Of a DNA stretch of 12,742 bases, positions 5,010-12,742 are shown in pieces. The stretch spans positions 1-12,742 of the forward strand of contig CAHJXG010000414.1 of the NCBI GenBank assembly GCA_903644035.1. The letters are read 5' to 3'. Within the stretch, counting starts at the first letter, position 1. Each line of letters opens with the position of its first letter. The notes below the pieces were generated by a model, which was given only the letters and a program-made list of their open reading frames with translations, did no database searches and was not told where the DNA came from. The translations under genes and the position numbers were made by a program. This DNA comes from Rhodospirillales bacterium (GTDB lineage: Bacteria > Pseudomonadota > Alphaproteobacteria > Acetobacterales > Acetobacteraceae).

Positions 5010-6704
5010 ATGCTGCACTATTCAAACGACTCGCTTGGCATATTTTCAAGATCGGGCAGGATCACCCATGACATCCTCGTGCGCGCCCAGTGCTTGGCCG
5101 CCGAAGCCGGCGAGCCCATCTCCCTCGCCCTGACCCGCCTTGGCCTCGTCTCAGAGCAAGAGGTGGCCGACATCTTCGCCGAGTCGCTGGGCTTGGAAAT
5201 CGTCAGCAGCGACGACCTTTGTCGTCTCGAACCGAACCCGCATGACTTGAGCGTGGATTTCCTGAAAAGGTTTCACGTGCTCCCGATCCATGGCGGGGAC
5301 GAGGGCAGCATAGCGGTCGCCATGGCCGACCCAAGCGACCGCTACGCCATGGAAGCCATCGAGCTTGCAACCAGCCGACGGGTGCAACCGTTCGTCGCTC
5401 TTGCCACGGACCTTGAAGCCGCGTTGGACCGCCTGTCCCTCCGGGGAACCAGCCATGCGGAGGCCGGTGAGACGGATCGCGCACAGGCATTCGAGGACAG
5501 CCGCCTCACCGAGTTGGAGCGTCTGCGCGAGGCCGCGAGCGACGCTCCGGTCATCCGCCTCGTCAACCAACTGCTCGGCCGAGCGGTTGATGAACGTGCC
5601 TCGGACCTGCACCTCGAACCAACAATGGACGGCCTCACGGTGAGGTTGCGCGTGGACGGCCGCCTGCAAGCCCTGCCGCCCCTGAGCGCGCACCTGCGCG
5701 ACCCTGTCGTGAGCCGCATCAAGCTCCTGGCGAACCTCGACATCGCCGAGCGACGCCTTCCGCAGGACGGGCGCCTCAACTTCGCGGTCCGCGGAACGGA
5801 AGTCGATTTCCGCGTTGCGACCTTGCCGACCCAGCTCGGCGAGAGCGTGGTCGTGCGCGTGCTGGACCGCGCGCAAGCCAAGCTGTCGCTCACCGACCTC
5901 GGCTTCGACCAGGCCGCGCTCGCCCAGTTGCGAACGCTGCTTGCCTTGCCGAACGGCATGATCCTCGTGACCGGTCCGACAGGAAGCGGAAAGACGACGA
6001 CGCTCTACGCTGCCCTTGAAACGCTCAACACGCCGCATCGCAAGTTGATGACCGTTGAAGACCCTATCGAGTACCAACTCGCAGGCGTGCAGCAGGTCCA
6101 GGTGCAGGCAGGCATTGGCCTCAGCTTCGCGCAGGTCTTGCGGTCATTCCTGCGTCACAACCCGAACGTGGTCATGGTCGGGGAGATACGCGACCAAGAA
6201 ACCGCGCGTGTCACCGTCCAAGTCGCCCTTACCGGGCATCTCGTCCTCTCGACGCTGCACACCAACGACGCGGCGTCCGGCCTGACGCGCCTGCTCGACA
6301 TGGGCGTTGAGGACTACCTGCTCGTCTCAACCTGCAAGGCCATCGTGGCGCAGCGGCTCGTGCGCACGCTCTGTACGCAATGCCGGGTTCCGTACGCGCT
6401 CGACCAAGCCCTCGCTGAAAGCCTTGGCTTGAGCCGTCTCGCCTCGGCGCCCACGGTCTACCATGCCGCCGGTTGCCGGGCTTGTCACGACACGGGTTTC
6501 CATGGCCGCACGACCATAATCGAAATTTTGCCGCTGAGCGAGGCGGTCCAAGCTCTCATCCTGCGGCGCGCCTCGCGTGGAGAGATCGGGCGGGTCGCTC
6601 TTGCGGAGGGCATGCGGAGCATGCACGCGCACGGAATGGAGAAGGTGCTTGCCGGCGTAACAACCATCGAGGAAGTCCTCGGCGCGGTTGGACAGGCCGC
6701 CTGA
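5010..6704 (+). CDS. gspE: Type II secretion ATPase GspE
   Basis: GspE is the cytoplasmic hexameric ATPase that powers pseudopilus assembly. From ATG 5010 it has 564 residues, normal for the family. The N-terminal GspE-N/MshEN-like domain covers about 20-135 (SEQEVADIFAESLGLEIV, IAVAMADPSDRYAMEAI). The N2 domain includes SDAPVIRLVNQLLGRAV, ASDLHLEP and RLPQDGR. ATPase motifs, numbered from this start, are Walker A GPTGSGKT (322-329), Asp box TVEDPIEY (348-355), Walker B VVMVGEIRD (387-395, catalytic Glu 392), and His box LSTLHTNDA. The zinc-binding cysteines C455, C458, C489 and C492 distinguish it from PilT-type ATPases. An in-frame GTG at 4968, with GGACGG upstream, could add 14 residues; the start is uncertain. 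First gene of the cluster, directly after IS debris. Confidence 0.95.
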   Translation: MLHYSNDSLGIFSRSGRITHDILVRAQCLAAEAGEPISLALTRLGLVSEQEVADIFAESLGLEIVSSDDLCRLEPNPHDLSVDFLKRFHVLPIHGGDEGSIAVAMADPSDRYAMEAIELATSRRVQPFVALATDLEAALDRLSLRGTSHAEAGETDRAQAFEDSRLTELERLREAASDAPVIRLVNQLLGRAVDERASDLHLEPTMDGLTVRLRVDGRLQALPPLSAHLRDPVVSRIKLLANLDIAERRLPQDGRLNFAVRGTEVDFRVATLPTQLGESVVVRVLDRAQAKLSLTDLGFDQAALAQLRTLLALPNGMILVTGPTGSGKTTTLYAALETLNTPHRKLMTVEDPIEYQLAGVQQVQVQAGIGLSFAQVLRSFLRHNPNVVMVGEIRDQETARVTVQVALTGHLVLSTLHTNDAASGLTRLLDMGVEDYLLVSTCKAIVAQRLVRTLCTQCRVPYALDQALAESLGLSRLASAPTVYHAAGCRACHDTGFHGRTTIIEILPLSEAVQALILRRASRGEIGRVALAEGMRSMHAHGMEKVLAGVTTIEEVLGAVGQAA

Positions 6705-6723
6705 GTGACCGGATAGCCAGCCG

Positions 6724-7947
6724 ATGCCCTCCTTCCAATATAGGTCCGTTACCCCCAACGGCGTGACCCACCGCGGTCGGCTGCAGGCTCCGGATCGCGC
6801 CGACGCGGCCCGGAGCCTGCAGGGCAACGGGCATGTTCTCCTTGAGCTTTCCGCGGCCGACGGGGCAAGCGGCTTGCTCGACTTCCTCGCGCGCGACGTG
6901 GGCCGGCGCAAGGCAATCACGTCCGGAAGGATCGCCGAGATCATCGGTCGCCTCGCCACGCTGCTCGAGGCAAATCTGACGGTGGAAGCGGCGCTCGAAA
7001 TCCTGGGCGCATCCCAAACGGCCGGTCGAGCCAAGCAGGCCATTGGGGACGTGCTTGACCGCTTGCGCGGCGGTGCCAGCCTGAGCAGCGCGATGGCGGC
7101 CGACGGCGGGGTGTTCTCCAAGGCCGTCATCGCGATGGTGCGAGCCGGGGAAGCCGGAGGGACCTTGGCGCTGACGTTGCGTCAACTCGGAACCCACCTT
7201 GCACGGCAGGAAGCCGTGCGGCAATCCGTCCGGTCAGCCCTCATCTACCCCACTTTGTTGCTCGTCACTGCTGCGGGGTCGGTCCTCCTCGTGCTCACGG
7301 TCGTTCTGCCCGCGTTGGAGCCGGTGATCGCGGAGTCCGGCATGACGCCGCCGCGACTTGCCCGCCTGGCCTTCCTGGCCAGCGCGCTGTTCCGCCAGTA
7401 TTGGCTGCAAAGCCTGTTGTCGCTTCTCGCGTTTGGTTTGCTCGCTCGCCGCATCATGACCGATCCTGCCTTGAAGGCACGGCGGGACACCCTGTTGCTG
7501 AGGGTGCCAGTGCTCGGGCCGGCATTGCGCTGCAGCGACACAGGACGTTTCGCGCGGACGCTCGGAGGGCTGGTCGGAGGCGGGGTTCCCCTGCCGACCG
7601 CGCTGTCCCTTGCGCAGCCCGTGATCGCAAACAGGAGCCTCGCAGGCGCCGTTGCCAAGGTGGCGTCGGGCGTCCGTGAGGGTGGAGGGTTGTCCGGCCC
7701 GCTGGACGGCACCCGAGCTTTGTCGGATCTTGCGACACAGATGATCCGGATCGGCGAAGCGACCGGCAGGCTGGGGCCGACACTGCTGCAGCTCGCGGAA
7801 CTCTGCGAGGAGGACACAAAGCGCGTCCTGGATCGTTCCCTTGTCCTTATGGTCCCGATCGTCACCATCTTCCTTGGAGTCTTGGTCGCCGCCATCATCG
7901 GATCAGTGATGACAGCCGTGCTCAGTATGAACGATCTGGTCCGCTGA
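6724..7947 (+). CDS. gspF: Type II secretion inner-membrane platform protein GspF
   Basis: GspF is the polytopic inner-membrane protein that couples the GspE motor to pseudopilin insertion. It has 407 residues, the usual length. Two homologous T2SSF domains are visible: about 70-195 (IGRLATLLEANLTVEAALEI, VRAGEAGGTL, SALIYPTLLLV) and about 275-395 (FARTLGGLVGGGVPLPTALS, IRIGEATGRLGPTL). Membrane segments lie at about 174-197, 228-241 and 372-400. The ATG lies 19 bases after the gspE stop with a poor ribosome binding site, so translation probably depends on coupling with gspE. The gene ends two bases before gspH, leaving no place for the usual gspG. Confidence 0.95.
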   Translation: MPSFQYRSVTPNGVTHRGRLQAPDRADAARSLQGNGHVLLELSAADGASGLLDFLARDVGRRKAITSGRIAEIIGRLATLLEANLTVEAALEILGASQTAGRAKQAIGDVLDRLRGGASLSSAMAADGGVFSKAVIAMVRAGEAGGTLALTLRQLGTHLARQEAVRQSVRSALIYPTLLLVTAAGSVLLVLTVVLPALEPVIAESGMTPPRLARLAFLASALFRQYWLQSLLSLLAFGLLARRIMTDPALKARRDTLLLRVPVLGPALRCSDTGRFARTLGGLVGGGVPLPTALSLAQPVIANRSLAGAVAKVASGVREGGGLSGPLDGTRALSDLATQMIRIGEATGRLGPTLLQLAELCEEDTKRVLDRSLVLMVPIVTIFLGVLVAAIIGSVMTAVLSMNDLVR

Positions 7948-7949
7948 GC

Positions 7950-8408
7950 ATGGCCAGAACCATGCGGCCTCAGCAATGCCCGGCAACAGCAGGTTTTACG
8001 ATGATCGAGCTGCTCGTGTGCCTGGCGGTGATCGGCACCGTCGCCATGGTCGGGGTCCCTCGTCTGCTCGACTTGAACGGACAACGGCTGCGGACGGCAG
8101 CGCGCACGCTTTCCGCCGACCTGCGCCTTCTGAAAAGCCAGGCCATTCGCCAGCACCGCTCGACAAGCCTATCGGTCAGCAAGCAGGGCTACACCCTGCT
8201 TCCGCAGAACCGGTCATGGACGTGCTTCGAAGGCGTTGCGCTCGCGGTGCGGCCGACGCTGCCGAGTCTGCTCGGCTCGGCGCCAGGCACGATCAATTTC
8301 TTCCCTGATGGCAGTTCCAGTGGCGGCACGGTCCTGCTGTTCCGCGGCGGCTCTGCCATCGCGGTGACGGTGAGCTGGTCAGATGGATCGGTTCGGATCA
8401 ATGGATAA
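7950..8408 (+). CDS. gspH: Minor pseudopilin GspH
   Basis: This 152-residue protein has a class III prepilin leader: AGFTMIELLVCLAVIG, with predicted cleavage between G15 and F16, the conserved Glu at +5 (E20), and a hydrophobic assembly helix. The C-terminal INFFPDGSSSGGTVLLF is a typical GspH/FimT hallmark, so it is a minor pseudopilin and not the missing major pseudopilin GspG. It is exported to the inner membrane, cut and N-methylated by the prepilin peptidase encoded at the right edge, and placed near the pseudopilus tip. It starts two bases after the gspF stop and overlaps gspI. Confidence 0.9.
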   Translation: MARTMRPQQCPATAGFTMIELLVCLAVIGTVAMVGVPRLLDLNGQRLRTAARTLSADLRLLKSQAIRQHRSTSLSVSKQGYTLLPQNRSWTCFEGVALAVRPTLPSLLGSAPGTINFFPDGSSSGGTVLLFRGGSAIAVTVSWSDGSVRING

Positions 8409-8787
8409 GGAGGGCGGCTTCACGATCCTTGAGACGCTCGTCGCGCTGACGATCCTCGGCGTTGGGCTGGCCGGCTTCCATCAGATGCTCGATGGCTCGA
8501 CCTGGGCGACCACAGCTGCAAGGAAGCACCGCCATGCTGCGGCCGCGGTGGCCAACATCCTCGCGGAAGTCGGACGGTCGCGACCGCTTGCGGTCGGCAT
8601 CGCGACCGGCAAGCTGCCGGACGGTCAACGATGGACCCTTGAGATCCAAGCGGCAGGCGATCCCTGGCTCGCCGCCTCCCAAGGCTCGATCACGAGCTAT
8701 GTCGTCGAAGTCAAGGTGGGTGGTGACAGCCAAGCCCAAGGCCGTGACGTCACTGTCCGTACTCTCCTGCTCGGACCCGTGCAATGA
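8383..8787 (+). CDS. gspI: Minor pseudopilin GspI
   Basis: This protein of 134 residues has the leader GGFTILETLVALTILGVGLA, with cleavage between G12 and F13 and the +5 Glu at 17. GFTxLExLVALxIL followed by a short C-terminal domain (DGQRWTLEIQAAG) is the GspI pattern. GspI normally forms the tip complex with GspJ and GspK and nucleates the pseudopilus. ATG 8383 follows a GGTGAG stretch and overlaps gspH by 26 bases. ATG 8401 (MDKEGG) is an equally possible start with an 8-base overlap. The stop overlaps the gspJ start in an ATGA. Confidence 0.88.
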   Translation: MDRFGSMDKEGGFTILETLVALTILGVGLAGFHQMLDGSTWATTAARKHRHAAAAVANILAEVGRSRPLAVGIATGKLPDGQRWTLEIQAAGDPWLAASQGSITSYVVEVKVGGDSQAQGRDVTVRTLLLGPVQ

Positions 8788-9443
8788 ACGCCCGGCTTCG
8801 GCCAGCAAGCGATGCCGGGTTCACGCTTATGGAACTCCTGGTCGTGGTCGCCCTGCTGGGCTTGATGGCAATGGTGCTGGCCCCCAGCCTGAGGGCTGCG
8901 CTCGAGGCGTGGCCGCGCGCCGCCGCGACCAACGCCGAAGGCGAGAAGCTCGACTCCGTTCGCCTGCACCTGACCGGTCTGTTGTCCCAGTCGAGGCCGT
9001 TCCTCGCCGAGACCACTGGGCAGGATGCTGTCCGCTTCGATGGGGCGCCCGACCAAGTCAGCTTCCTGGCTCCTCTGGCACAGCGGTTCGGACCCGCGGA
9101 CATCGTCAAGTTCATCCTGCGCATCGATGACGGCCGCACCCTCCGGCTTGCTTGGGCGCTTGACCGGGACTCCGCTCCGCAATCGGCTTTCTTTGGAGCC
9201 GCGACCTGGCAAGCGACCGAGATGCTGGCTGGGTTGACCGAAGCGTCGTTCCAGTATTTCGGGTGCGACCAGCATGGGGGCAGGCCAAAGTGGTGGGACC
9301 GTTGGACGGGACGCTCCACCCTGCCGACCCTGATCCGCTTCCAGTTCTCCTGGAAGAAGAGGATCGAAGTGTTGGTCATCGCGCCCCGCGTCGAGGGCGA
9401 GTCCAGCTTCTCCGAAGTCTCAGAGGCACCATGTTCGGAATAG
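8784..9443 (+). CDS. gspJ: Minor pseudopilin GspJ
   Basis: A 219-residue protein with prepilin leader AGFTLMELLVVVALLGLMAM (cleavage between G12 and F13, E17 at +5). It has a longer globular domain, as in GspJ, including FLAPLAQRFGPADIVKFILR, LAGLTEASFQYFG and TLIRFQFSW. It would sit at the pseudopilus tip with GspI. Its start overlaps the gspI stop by four bases. Its last 13 bases overlap the gspL start, so the gspK gene normally found here is absent. The C-terminus after VLVIAPRVEG is Ser/Glu-rich and probably disordered. Confidence 0.85.
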   Translation: MNARLRPASDAGFTLMELLVVVALLGLMAMVLAPSLRAALEAWPRAAATNAEGEKLDSVRLHLTGLLSQSRPFLAETTGQDAVRFDGAPDQVSFLAPLAQRFGPADIVKFILRIDDGRTLRLAWALDRDSAPQSAFFGAATWQATEMLAGLTEASFQYFGCDQHGGRPKWWDRWTGRSTLPTLIRFQFSWKKRIEVLVIAPRVEGESSFSEVSEAPCSE

Positions 9444-10510
9444 ACGCAGATCGTTTTGCAAGCGGCGTGCGACGTGTTTGGTCGCCTGCATCCATGGCCT
9501 GCAACTGGTGGTTCCGCGAACTTGCCGGGCTCGTGCCAGCCCCGGTGCGCGAGCGGATCGCAGGAAGCACCCGGCCCGTGGTCATCCGCATCGTCACAAA
9601 CGAGGCGTACCTGGACGGGGTGGGCAATGGGCCGACTGCGCTCGCCGCAGGGTGCGATCAACCGCTCCCACCGGCCGTGTCGGCGCGTATCAGGGATATG
9701 GGTTGCGTCTTGTTGCTGCCCGCGTCGGTCGTGTTATGCCGCACCCTGGAGCTTCCGATCGCCGCAGAGTCCGAGATCGTCACCGCGGCCTCCTTCCTCG
9801 TCCACCAGGTCACGCCCTTCACGCTGGAGCAGGTTCACTACTCCTGCACGGTCCTCGCACGGGATCAGGTCCGGAAGACCGTCCGCTTCGAATTGGCCGT
9901 TGTGCCTGCCAGGATGGTCTCGCCTTGGGCAGCCAGGCTGCGCGAGAGCGGGTTGTCGGCTTCGGCGGTCCGTATCGAGGCGGATGATCGCACCTTGCCG
10001 ATCTCGCCGCCGGTCGGTGCGGCCCAGGGGTCCACCCGGCGCAGTTCCTGGTATCGGGAACCCTGGAGGCTGACCCTGTCCGCTGCCGTCGTTCTGCTGA
10101 TCGCCGGCCCTCTGGTGATCACCGAGCGGGTGCATGCCAGGGCGGAGTCGCTGAGGCGCGAAGTCTCCCAGGCCGAGAACGCCGGCCGACGGTTCGCCGC
10201 GCTGCGGGATGAGGTGAACACATTGAGCAACATGAGGAATTTCCTGCCGCGTCGCCTTGCTGGACCGTCTCCGCTGGACGTCCTGGTAGAGCTGGCCAAG
10301 CTGCTGCCGGACGACGCCTGGTTGTTTGGCGTCAGCTTGGCCTCTGGCGAGATCCGGGCAGCAGGCTACTCCGCCACCGTGCCGGCGGCGCTCGAAAGCT
10401 TGCAGGCGGCCCAACGCTTCGGCGCCCCGGAGCTGCTTGGGCCGGTCGTGCACGGCTCCGGACGCGACCGCTTCGAGGTCAAGATGAAGATAGCGAGGCT
10501 AGCGCCATGA
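9431..10510 (+). CDS. gspL: Type II secretion assembly protein GspL
   Basis: GspL links the cytoplasmic ATPase to the inner-membrane platform and binds GspM. The ATG at 9431 gives 359 residues. The frame is open upstream to 9263, but that part overlaps gspJ and looks like a shadow. The N-terminal cytoplasmic part contains VLLLPASVVLCRTLELPIAA and FLVHQVTPFTLEQVHY, the actin-like GspL/PilM-type pattern in which the protein queries how its substrate is handled. One membrane segment lies at about 211-231 (WRLTLSAAVVLLIAGPLVI). A coiled coil (ARAESLRREVSQAENAGRRF) follows, then a PilN-like periplasmic domain (PLDVLVELAKLLPDDAWLFG). The stop overlaps gspM in ATGA. Confidence 0.85.
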   Translation: MFGIDADRFASGVRRVWSPASMACNWWFRELAGLVPAPVRERIAGSTRPVVIRIVTNEAYLDGVGNGPTALAAGCDQPLPPAVSARIRDMGCVLLLPASVVLCRTLELPIAAESEIVTAASFLVHQVTPFTLEQVHYSCTVLARDQVRKTVRFELAVVPARMVSPWAARLRESGLSASAVRIEADDRTLPISPPVGAAQGSTRRSSWYREPWRLTLSAAVVLLIAGPLVITERVHARAESLRREVSQAENAGRRFAALRDEVNTLSNMRNFLPRRLAGPSPLDVLVELAKLLPDDAWLFGVSLASGEIRAAGYSATVPAALESLQAAQRFGAPELLGPVVHGSGRDRFEVKMKIARLAP

Positions 10511-11085
10511 ACCTTTCCAGACCTGTCCGACGCGTCGTGGCCTTGGGCTTGCTTCTGGCCGTGCTGTGGACGACTTGGGCAACGCTTGCATCTCCGATGC
10601 TGGATGGCCTCGCCACAGACCGCAGGGAGATCGGGCGCTCCTTGCAGTTGCTCGCTCACTACAACCGGCTGGCAGAATCCGCGCCGGAGCTCGAACTGCG
10701 GCGGTCGGGCTTGCTTTCAGAGCCTGACAACAAAGGCTTCCTTCAAGGAACCGATCCGTCGCTTGTAGCAGCGGAGATGCAGGTCACGGCTGGACGGTTG
10801 GCCGCGTCATCGGGCGCGACCATTCAAAGCAGCCGCACGCTGCCCGGCAATGAGGAAGAAGGTTTCTGGAAGGGTGAGGTATTGCTGGAGCTCCAGGCAA
10901 CGCCGGGTCAAGTGAGGCAACTCCTCCACGAGGTCCTGACGAACCAGCCTGTCATCTTTGTCGAGAAGCTGGGCATCCACGTCCCCGAGGACGGGACCGC
11001 GCCGCTTTCAGCCGATGAACAGCCATTGGCCAACGTTCAGCTTCAGCTTGCATCGTATGCAATTTTGAAGAAGAGGTTGAAGTGA
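10507..11085 (+). CDS. gspM: Type II secretion protein GspM
   Basis: A 192-residue inner-membrane protein with a short cytoplasmic N-terminus, a single membrane helix at about 9-28 (RVVALGLLLAVLWTTWATLA), and a periplasmic domain. That domain has a helical part (RSLQLLAHYNRLAES) and a ferredoxin-like end (EVLLELQATPGQVRQLLHEV, FVEKLGIHV, NVQLQLASYAI). This is the layout of the GspM family version found in alphaproteobacteria. GspM binds GspL and stabilises the platform. The gene overlaps gspL by four bases and the next gene by four (GTGA), so the three are probably translationally coupled. Confidence 0.8.
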   Translation: MNLSRPVRRVVALGLLLAVLWTTWATLASPMLDGLATDRREIGRSLQLLAHYNRLAESAPELELRRSGLLSEPDNKGFLQGTDPSLVAAEMQVTAGRLAASSGATIQSSRTLPGNEEEGFWKGEVLLELQATPGQVRQLLHEVLTNQPVIFVEKLGIHVPEDGTAPLSADEQPLANVQLQLASYAILKKRLK

Positions 11086-11648
11086 AACGGCTGTCACGGC
11101 GCGCAATCAGTTCTGGCTTGACGCTCCTCGCAGTGTTGGTCCTGCTGTATGAAACCGCGAACGGGTACTATGAGGCGATTGAACCAGCCGCAAGTACTCG
11201 CGAGCCGCTTGCCGCCTCCCTGGCCGACAAGCCTGCAGTGCAGCCGTCCAGCGCTTACGAGATCCTGGAGGAGCGGCCACTCCTATCGCCAACCCGGCGC
11301 CCGCGGCCCCCAAAAGCCCAGGCGACCCCAACAGCGGCGGTCCCGCAACCGCTTCCGGTTCCGGCAGCACCGACCCTGCTGGGCACGATCATCAGTCCGG
11401 AACGACGCGTCGCGCTTGTAAAGGTGGACAATGGCCCGACGGTTACCGTTGCCGAGGGAGGCCATGTCGCGGGATGGACGTTGGACCAAGTGCAGCCGAG
11501 CGAGGCCATGTTCCGCATGGATGCGAGGGTCGTCCCTGTCAAGTTGTCTTGGAATGCCGCGCGCCAAAGTGCGGCCGCATCCTCGCGTGTTGCAGACGCT
11601 TCCACGATGCCGATGCGCGCTCGCGGAGGATTGTTGGTGAGGCCCTGA
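11082..11648 (+). CDS. GspC/GspN-like type II secretion protein
   Basis: This protein starts at GTG 11082 in a GTGA overlap with the gspM stop. It has 188 residues. It shows a membrane anchor at about 11-29 (SGLTLLAVLVLLYETANGYY), the motif ILEERPLLSPTRRPRPP (61-77), which matches the xxxRPLFSPSRRP signature of GspC/GspN-type proteins, a Pro/Ala-rich linker (78-97), and an HR-like beta domain (TLLGTIISPERRVALVKVD, VTVAEGGHVAGWTLDQV). In GspC this domain contacts the secretin, bridging inner and outer membranes. The C-terminal PDZ domain of full GspC is absent, as in shorter GspN/GspC-like forms. Naming as C or N is therefore open. Confidence 0.72.
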   Translation: MKRLSRRAISSGLTLLAVLVLLYETANGYYEAIEPAASTREPLAASLADKPAVQPSSAYEILEERPLLSPTRRPRPPKAQATPTAAVPQPLPVPAAPTLLGTIISPERRVALVKVDNGPTVTVAEGGHVAGWTLDQVQPSEAMFRMDARVVPVKLSWNAARQSAAASSRVADASTMPMRARGGLLVRP

Positions 11649-12122
11649 GCTTGGCCCCGAACAACTCGTCGCACCCTGAGAGCATGGGAACGGTACAGCC
11701 ACGGGCTGCTTCCGCCATAAGGCAAGACCCGCCGGCCCTGGCTTCCACCAACAACCAGCAAAGGTATGACGCCAAGACCGTGGTCGCGCCGCCATTGGTC
11801 CCGTACAAGCCCGGCGACCAAATCACCACCGGATTGCTGCGGTGCCCAGCATAGCGTGCGCGGCTGCTGCCGGCTGGCCAGCTGGCGGCGTAGGTGCTCG
11901 ACGCGGTGCAAGAGGCCATTTGCAAGTTGATCCGGTCCAGGAAGCGATGGCGGGTGATCTCCGCCGCAAGCGGTAATCGACCTTGCCCGTGACGCCGCGC
12001 CGCCACCGAATCTGGAAGCTATGCGCGTTCATTCCCGTGGCGACCCTGGTTGTGGCATGGGTGGCCGTTCTATACACCGTTTTCGGCGTGCCGGAAGGAG
12101 GCCGTGGGAGTCGGGAGCGCGC
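11649..12122 (+). other. Gap: 474 bp between the gspC/N-like gene and the prepilin peptidase gene
   Basis: The dense operon packing breaks here. A plus-strand frame from ATG 11684 to 11854 encodes a Pro/Asn/Gln-rich 56-residue peptide (RYDAKTVVAPPLVPYKPGDQ). A second frame from GTG 11989 encodes RRHRIWKLCAF then the hydrophobic IPVATLVVAWVAVLYTVFG, like a small membrane anchor, before running out of phase with gspO. Neither is recognised. In many T2SS operons the secretin gene gspD follows gspC; none is seen here. The sequence could be small accessory ORFs or remnants of deleted genes. Confidence 0.35.
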
Positions 12123-12742
12123 TTGGACGGGCTGTTGCCGCTGCTGCTGTCCCCGTTCGTCGGCAGTTTCCTGGGCGTGGTGGTCCGCCGCTTGCCGCTG
12201 GGGCGCCCGGTCGCGCTGGCCCGGTCGGCGTGCGAGGCGTGCGGGCGGGCGCTTTGGGCGCGGGACATGGTGCCGCTGGTAAGTTTTGTGATGCTGCGCG
12301 GGCACTGCCGGTTCTGCCGGGCGGGGATCGCGCCGTTCCATCTGTGGATCGAGCTGGCGGCGGTGGCCGTGGCCGGGGGTGCGCTGTGGGCGCGGCCGGG
12401 TGCGGGGGCCGGGCCACTGTGGGCGGACTGCGTACTGGGCTGGTGGCTTTTGGCGCTCGGCTGGATCGACGGGGAGCACCTGCGCCTGCCGGACATGCTG
12501 ACGTTGCCGCTGGTCGTGGCGGGGTTGGTTGCGACGTGGGTGTTGGAGCCGGAGGAGGTGGGGGACCATGCCGTTGCGGCTGCCGTCGCGTATCTGGCGT
12601 TCCGCGGGATCGCCGGGGGGTATCGGGCGCTGCGCGGGCGGGACGGGCTGGGCCAGGGGGACGCCAAGCTTCTGGCGGCGTCCGGAGCCTGGGTGGGGGT
12701 GGCCGGGCTACCGCATGTGGTGCTGGGGGCGGCGGTGGCGGC
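12123..12742 (+). CDS. gspO: Prepilin peptidase GspO/PilD (A24 family), partial at right edge
   Basis: This bifunctional inner-membrane aspartic protease and N-methyltransferase would process the leaders of GspH, GspI and GspJ. The first 206 residues are present. They open MDGLLPLLLSPFVGSFLGVV, a classic start of the family. Two CxxC pairs follow in the cytoplasmic domain (C37/C40 and C62/C65 in CEAC and CRFC). Then come the active-site regions LGWIDGEHLRLPDMLTLPL (D116/D124) and GLGQGDAKLL (GxGD, D180). The start is a TTG with GGGAG a few bases upstream; no ATG or GTG in this frame gives a sensible start. Codon use is strikingly rich in GGG, GCG, CTG and GTG compared with gspE-gspM. The C-terminal end lies beyond the window. 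Confidence 0.9.
   Translation, partial: MDGLLPLLLSPFVGSFLGVVVRRLPLGRPVALARSACEACGRALWARDMVPLVSFVMLRGHCRFCRAGIAPFHLWIELAAVAVAGGALWARPGAGAGPLWADCVLGWWLLALGWIDGEHLRLPDMLTLPLVVAGLVATWVLEPEEVGDHAVAAAVAYLAFRGIAGGYRALRGRDGLGQGDAKLLAASGAWVGVAGLPHVVLGAAVA

Noticed and set aside
5151..6077. 308-residue minus-strand open frame opposite gspE
   Set aside because: Shadow of gspE, whose ATPase motifs leave no doubt about the real strand and frame.
7950..8408. Possibility that this prepilin gene is gspG, the major pseudopilin
   Set aside because: The C-terminal FPDGSSSGG motif and lack of the GspG-type C-terminal calcium-site region point to GspH.
11823..12667. Long minus-strand open frames opposite the gspO region
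   Set aside because: They are Arg/Pro/His-rich low-complexity shadows of the G-rich prepilin peptidase gene.

Overview
The window is GC-rich DNA that most resembles an alphaproteobacterium, probably of the Acetobacteraceae/Rhodospirillales type (for example Roseomonas-like). Three things point that way: a perfect GTTC-N7-GTTC site, which is the alphaproteobacterial LexA box; an IS6-family transposase of a kind common in that group; and the style of the type II secretion (T2SS) genes. The taxonomic call is inference from sequence character, not from a search.

Layout. Positions 1-266 (minus strand) hold the broken 5' part of an ELWxxDGT-repeat protein with 144-bp repeat units. Positions 267-737 are AT-rich and then unassigned. 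Positions 738-1710 are an apparently intact IS6-family insertion sequence with imperfect terminal repeats and a probable target duplication. Positions 1809-2073 hold a LexA-type SOS box and a 68-codon gene with a strong ribosome binding site. Positions 2135-3521 carry small minus-strand genes of unknown function. Positions about 3845-4900 are an IS graveyard: a minus-strand IS5-family transposase broken by several frameshifts, abutting a plus-strand fragment of an IS110-family transposase.

From 5010 to the right edge runs a plus-strand T2SS locus: gspE (ATPase), gspF (platform), gspH, gspI and gspJ (minor pseudopilins), gspL and gspM (inner-membrane assembly), a GspC/GspN-like gene, and after a 474-bp gap a prepilin peptidase gene (gspO) cut by the window end. 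The genes from gspE to the gspC/N-like gene are nearly all overlapping or a few bases apart, so they probably form one operon. GspO would process the leaders of H, I and J, and E, F, L and M would drive pseudopilus assembly. No gspG (major pseudopilin), gspK or gspD (outer-membrane secretin) is visible, and there is no room for G or K inside the operon. These functions must come from elsewhere or have been lost. The IS debris immediately upstream of gspE means the present promoter and any former upstream gsp genes may have been rearranged.

The two most notable observations are the LexA-box-driven small gene beside the IS6 element and the T2SS operon lacking G, K and D.
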